Shown: in pieces, positions 61,694 to 64,000 of the stretch | Layout of the letters: every line of letters starts with the position of its first letter | Position numbering within the stretch: position 1 is the first letter of the stretch | Source of the DNA: CAWCTB01 sp963798275 | GTDB lineage: Bacteria > Acidobacteriota > Terriglobia > Terriglobales > Acidobacteriaceae | Direction: 5' to 3' | Length of the DNA: 64,000 nt | Assembly: GCA_963798275.1 (NCBI GenBank) | Contig: CAWCTB010000046.1 | Location: 117,108 to 181,107, forward strand | The notes under the pieces: model-generated | Database searches by the model: none | What the model was told of the DNA's origin: nothing | What the model saw: the letters and a program-made list of their open reading frames with translations, nothing else | Translations under genes and position numbers: made by a program

Positions 61694-62125
61694 ATGGGCG
61701 ATGAAGCAAAGGATGCCAAACGGTTCGATCCCATGGAGCCCTGGCGTGGCGTGCGCGATGTCTATTTGGACGCCTGGGCCAAGACCATGGTGGATATGGT
61801 CAACACTGAGGCTTATGCTCAAGCGACCGGGACCATGCTCGATACCTATCTCACAGTTTCCACTCCCTTCCGCGAAGCCGTAGAAAAAGCGATGCTCAAG
61901 ACGCTGGAACAGCTGGCCATGCCGTCCCGGGCGGACGTGGTTTCGATTGCCGAGCGCATGACCAACATCAAGATGCGGCTGGACGACCTGGATGCCAAGC
62001 TCGATGTCATCCGAAACCTGATCTCGCCGGTTGCGCCTGCGTCGCGCCCAGAGCCCAGAAGAGCGCCACGAGCGGCCAGGAAAGCAGTCGCCAAGAAGCC
62101 GGCGAAGAGAGGGAAGAAGAAGTGA
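61694..62125 (+). CDS. PHA synthase-associated PhaE-like protein
   Basis: A 143-residue protein: PWRGVRDVYLDAWAKTMVDM, FREAVEKAMLKTLEQLAMPS, RADVVSIAERMTNIKMRLDD and LDAKLDVIRNLI (coiled coil), then a Lys/Arg/Pro-rich tail ending KKPAKRGKKK. The SRADVxSxAERMTxIxxRLDD run matches the C-terminal region of PhaE, the partner of class III PHA synthases; full PhaE is longer, so this is a short form. It is intact, starts at 61694 and overlaps phaC by one base. Confidence 0.75.
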   Translation: MGDEAKDAKRFDPMEPWRGVRDVYLDAWAKTMVDMVNTEAYAQATGTMLDTYLTVSTPFREAVEKAMLKTLEQLAMPSRADVVSIAERMTNIKMRLDDLDAKLDVIRNLISPVAPASRPEPRRAPRAARKAVAKKPAKRGKKK

Positions 62126-63190
62126 TGGCAGAAGCTCGGGTTATCGCCGATCCGTTTACCGAGGCAACCAACCAGCTGAAGCGCCTCACCAAAGTCATGA
62201 CAACCCGAGCTGCTATCGCCCAGACGCCCAAGGAATTGATCTGGACGCTCAACAAGGCAAGGCTCTATCGCTACATTCCCGTTGTTCCTAAAGAAAAACG
62301 CCACCAGGTGCCCCTGTTGCTGGTTTTTGCGCTGATGAACCGGCCTTATATTCTGGACCTGCGGCCTGGCCACAGCTTTGTCGAGTACATGGTCAGCCAG
62401 GGTTACGATCTGTATTTGCTCGATTGGGGCGCGCCCGGTCCGGAAGACAAGAACTTGAAGTTTGACGACTACACCCTGGACTACATGCCGCGGGCGATTC
62501 GCAAGATGAAGGCCGCTTCCGGAAGGGAGGAGTTCAGCCTGCTGGGTTGGTGCATCGGAGCAATCCTGACGACGATTTACGCGGCCTTGCGGGGCGACGA
62601 AGGCTTGCGGAACTTGATTTTGTTGACGGCTCCGCTGGACTTTTCCAAGAAGCAGGAATTGACGTTCGCGCGCTGGACGGACGAGCGTTATTTCGACGTG
62701 GAAAAGGTGCTGGCCACTTTCGGCAACATGCCCGGAGAGATGATCATCGATTACCAGCGCCAAGGCCTTGAAGCCGGTTGCAAGTACATCGGCAACTACG
62801 TCAAACTGTGGGACAACCTGGATGATCCCCGGGTCGTCGACGCGTGGCACGCCATGAATACGTGGGTGACGGACAACGTTCCCCTGGCTGGCGGCGTCTT
62901 CCGCCAGCTCATAGTCGATCTGTACCGGAACGAGCGTCTGATGCGCGGCGAACTGCTGATTCGCGGCGAGCGCGTCGATGTCAGCCGCATCAACGCAAAC
63001 CTGCTGACGGTAATCGCTGAGGGGGATCACCCCGGGCTGCCATCTGGAGTCCATCAATACCAAGGTCAGTAGCGTCGACAAGGAACTATTCAGGATTTCG
63101 GGTGGGCACATCGGCATTATGGCGGGCAGCGGTGCCGCTAAACACACCTGGCCGCACATCAACGGCTGGCTCGCCCCTCGATCCAAATAA
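62125..63190 (+). CDS. phaC: Class III PHA synthase PhaC (one apparent frameshift)
   Basis: About 354 residues, the short class III size. It polymerises (R)-3-hydroxyacyl-CoA into polyester granules. KRHQVPLLLVFALMNRPYIL, DLRPGHSFVEYMVSQGYDLY, the lipase-like nucleophile box SLLGWCIGAILTTIYA (catalytic Cys), and LTVIAEGDH (Asp region). The frame breaks near 63028 in a cccc run; dropping one base gives GDHPGCHLESINTKVSSVDK and then GGHIGIMAGSGAAKHTWPHI with the catalytic His. The span is one over a multiple of three. It is coupled to the PhaE-like gene (TGATG). Confidence 0.9.
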
Positions 63191-63301
63191 AAGCTTGCGA
63201 GCGGGTAGTACTTCAAAGTCAACGGCAGCGACTGGAGTGATCAGCCGCTGCCGTTATCCGTTACAGGAATGTCAAGCAATTCGAATCCGGTCGGGTAGAC
63301 C

Positions 63302-64000
63302 CTACATGTGGTATCCGCCGTTGACGTTCAATTCCTGCCCAGTGATGTAGTCTCCTTCGGCGGCCAGGAACGCGGCCGCTTTGGCGATTTCCTCCGGGGT
63401 CGCGAAACGTCCCAAAGGAATCTTGGCCTTAATCTGAGCAGCGATCTCCTCCGGGATGGCCTCCACCATTTCCGTGGAAGTGAATCCGGGGGCAATGGCG
63501 TTGGCGGTGATATTGAACTTCGCCATTTCCAGAGCGAGAGTCTTGGTGAAGGCGATGATGCCGCCTTTGCTAGCGGAGTAATTCGCCTGGCCAAATGCGC
63601 CCATCTGTCCGACCACCGAGCTGATGTTGATGATCCGCCCAAACCTCTGGTTGATCATGGCCGGAACCGCCGCGCTCGTGCAGTAGAAGGTACCGTTGAG
63701 ATTCACGTTGATGACCGCCGCCCAATCGTCGTCGGTCATCTTGCGCATGCTTCGGTCGCGCGTGATACCGGCGTTGTTGACCAGGATATCCAGCCGCTGC
63801 CATTTATCGAGTACCTCCTTTACGATACGGCCGGCCTCCCCTATTTGGCAACGTCGCCTTGGACCAGGATGCACTCGGCGCCGAGCTCTTGGATTTCCGC
63901 CGCCGCAATCTCCGCCTGTGCTGCATCCGATCGGAAGTTAAGCGCTACCTTTGCGCCGCGGCGAGCCAGTTCGACCGCTATGGCCCGGCCGATGCCTCGC
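63302..64000 (-). CDS. Acetoacetyl-CoA/3-oxoacyl reductase (PhaB/FabG-like), start outside window, one apparent frameshift
   Basis: Minus strand from the right edge: RGIGRAIAVELARRGAKVAL, NFRSDAAQAEIAAAEIQELG, then a break near 63845 where removing two bases gives DVAKGEAGRIVKEVLDKWQR. The catalytic part is intact: LDILVNNAGITRDRSMRKMT, RIINISSVVGQMGAFGQANY with SxxxK in YSASKGGIIAFTKTLALEM, APGFTSTEMVEAIPEEI and ITGQELNVNGGYHM. It makes (R)-3-hydroxyacyl-CoA for PhaC or acyl-ACP for lipid synthesis; the context favours PHA. It converges with phaC. Confidence 0.85.

Noticed and set aside
63279..63288. attcgaatcc resembling a tRNA T-loop
   Set aside because: No acceptor stem, anticodon stem or CCA-side pairing around it.
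1..64000. CRISPR array, phage region or insertion sequence
   Set aside because: No regularly spaced repeats, no integrase, transposase, terminase or cas genes were recognised.

Overview
The window is GC-rich and gene-dense. Its gene complement points to an Acidobacteriota (Terriglobia, Koribacter-like) chromosome: a TonB-dependent receptor with an N-terminal carboxypeptidase-regulatory-like domain, a DUF1844 protein next to a PhnP-like hydrolase, several secreted peptidases and glycosidases, a DUF2946-like small protein beside the receptor, an Hfq with a long N-terminal tail, and intergenic GGCTAAAGCC / CTGAAG palindromes. This assignment is inference; no rRNA or tRNA gene was seen.

Layout. 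1-6.5 kb: an isopropylmalate/isocitrate dehydrogenase-like gene (cut by the left edge), YgfZ/GcvT-like protein, DUF1844, metallo-hydrolase, ribF, and a sensor kinase/response regulator pair. 6.9-16.4 kb: accessory genes (DHFR-like reductase, broken nucleotidyltransferase plus small partner, fatty acid desaturase, secreted metallopeptidase, M28 peptidase, cytochrome P460, AraC regulator, thiG). 16.6-21.3 kb: carbohydrate use (SusA-like GH13 amylase, GH42 beta-galactosidase) and a cytochrome c. 21.7-25.1 kb: orphan UpxY/NusG antiterminator, flippase-like membrane protein, lytic transglycosylase and HAD phosphatase. 25.1-26.5 kb: a small trypco2 / unknown / CHAT-like protease cassette. 26.7-34.1 kb: a GalT-like protein without the catalytic His, a CusF-SCO1 fusion, an XRE-cupin regulator, an 8-Cys metallothionein-like small protein, P1 peptidase, site-2 protease and HU. 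34.4-37.6 kb: housekeeping dcd, hfq, holB and tmk. 37.6-45.1 kb: TonB receptor, permease, and a large YG-rich exported protein. 45.4-48.6 kb: papain-like protease, caspase-like DUF6345 protein and chagasin-type inhibitor. 52.2-56.8 kb: sulfate assimilation (cysD, cysN with a P-loop-less APS-kinase-like tail, APS-type cysH, a YeiH-like exporter). 57.2-64 kb: a porin, then a polyhydroxyalkanoate (PHA) locus (phaR, phasin, phaE-like, class III phaC, two SDR reductases).

Two loci look most like undescribed systems. One is the cytoplasmic papain-like protease + caspase-like DUF6345 protein + chagasin inhibitor module (45398-48642), with a long hairpin between the proteases and the inhibitor. The other is the compact trypco2 - small protein - CHAT-like protease operon (25158-26524), whose parts recall bacterial conflict/cell-suicide systems. 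A third signal is a pair of intergenic elements (4611-4742 and 9500-9607) that keep three nested inverted repeats while the stem sequences differ.

Many genes are interrupted by one-base frameshifts. In every case with a single break, the span from start to stop is one base over a multiple of three, and removing one base restores a smooth protein. This directional bias suggests insertion-type sequence errors rather than real decay, and the last 6 kb are much worse than the rest. Gene losses should therefore be read with care.
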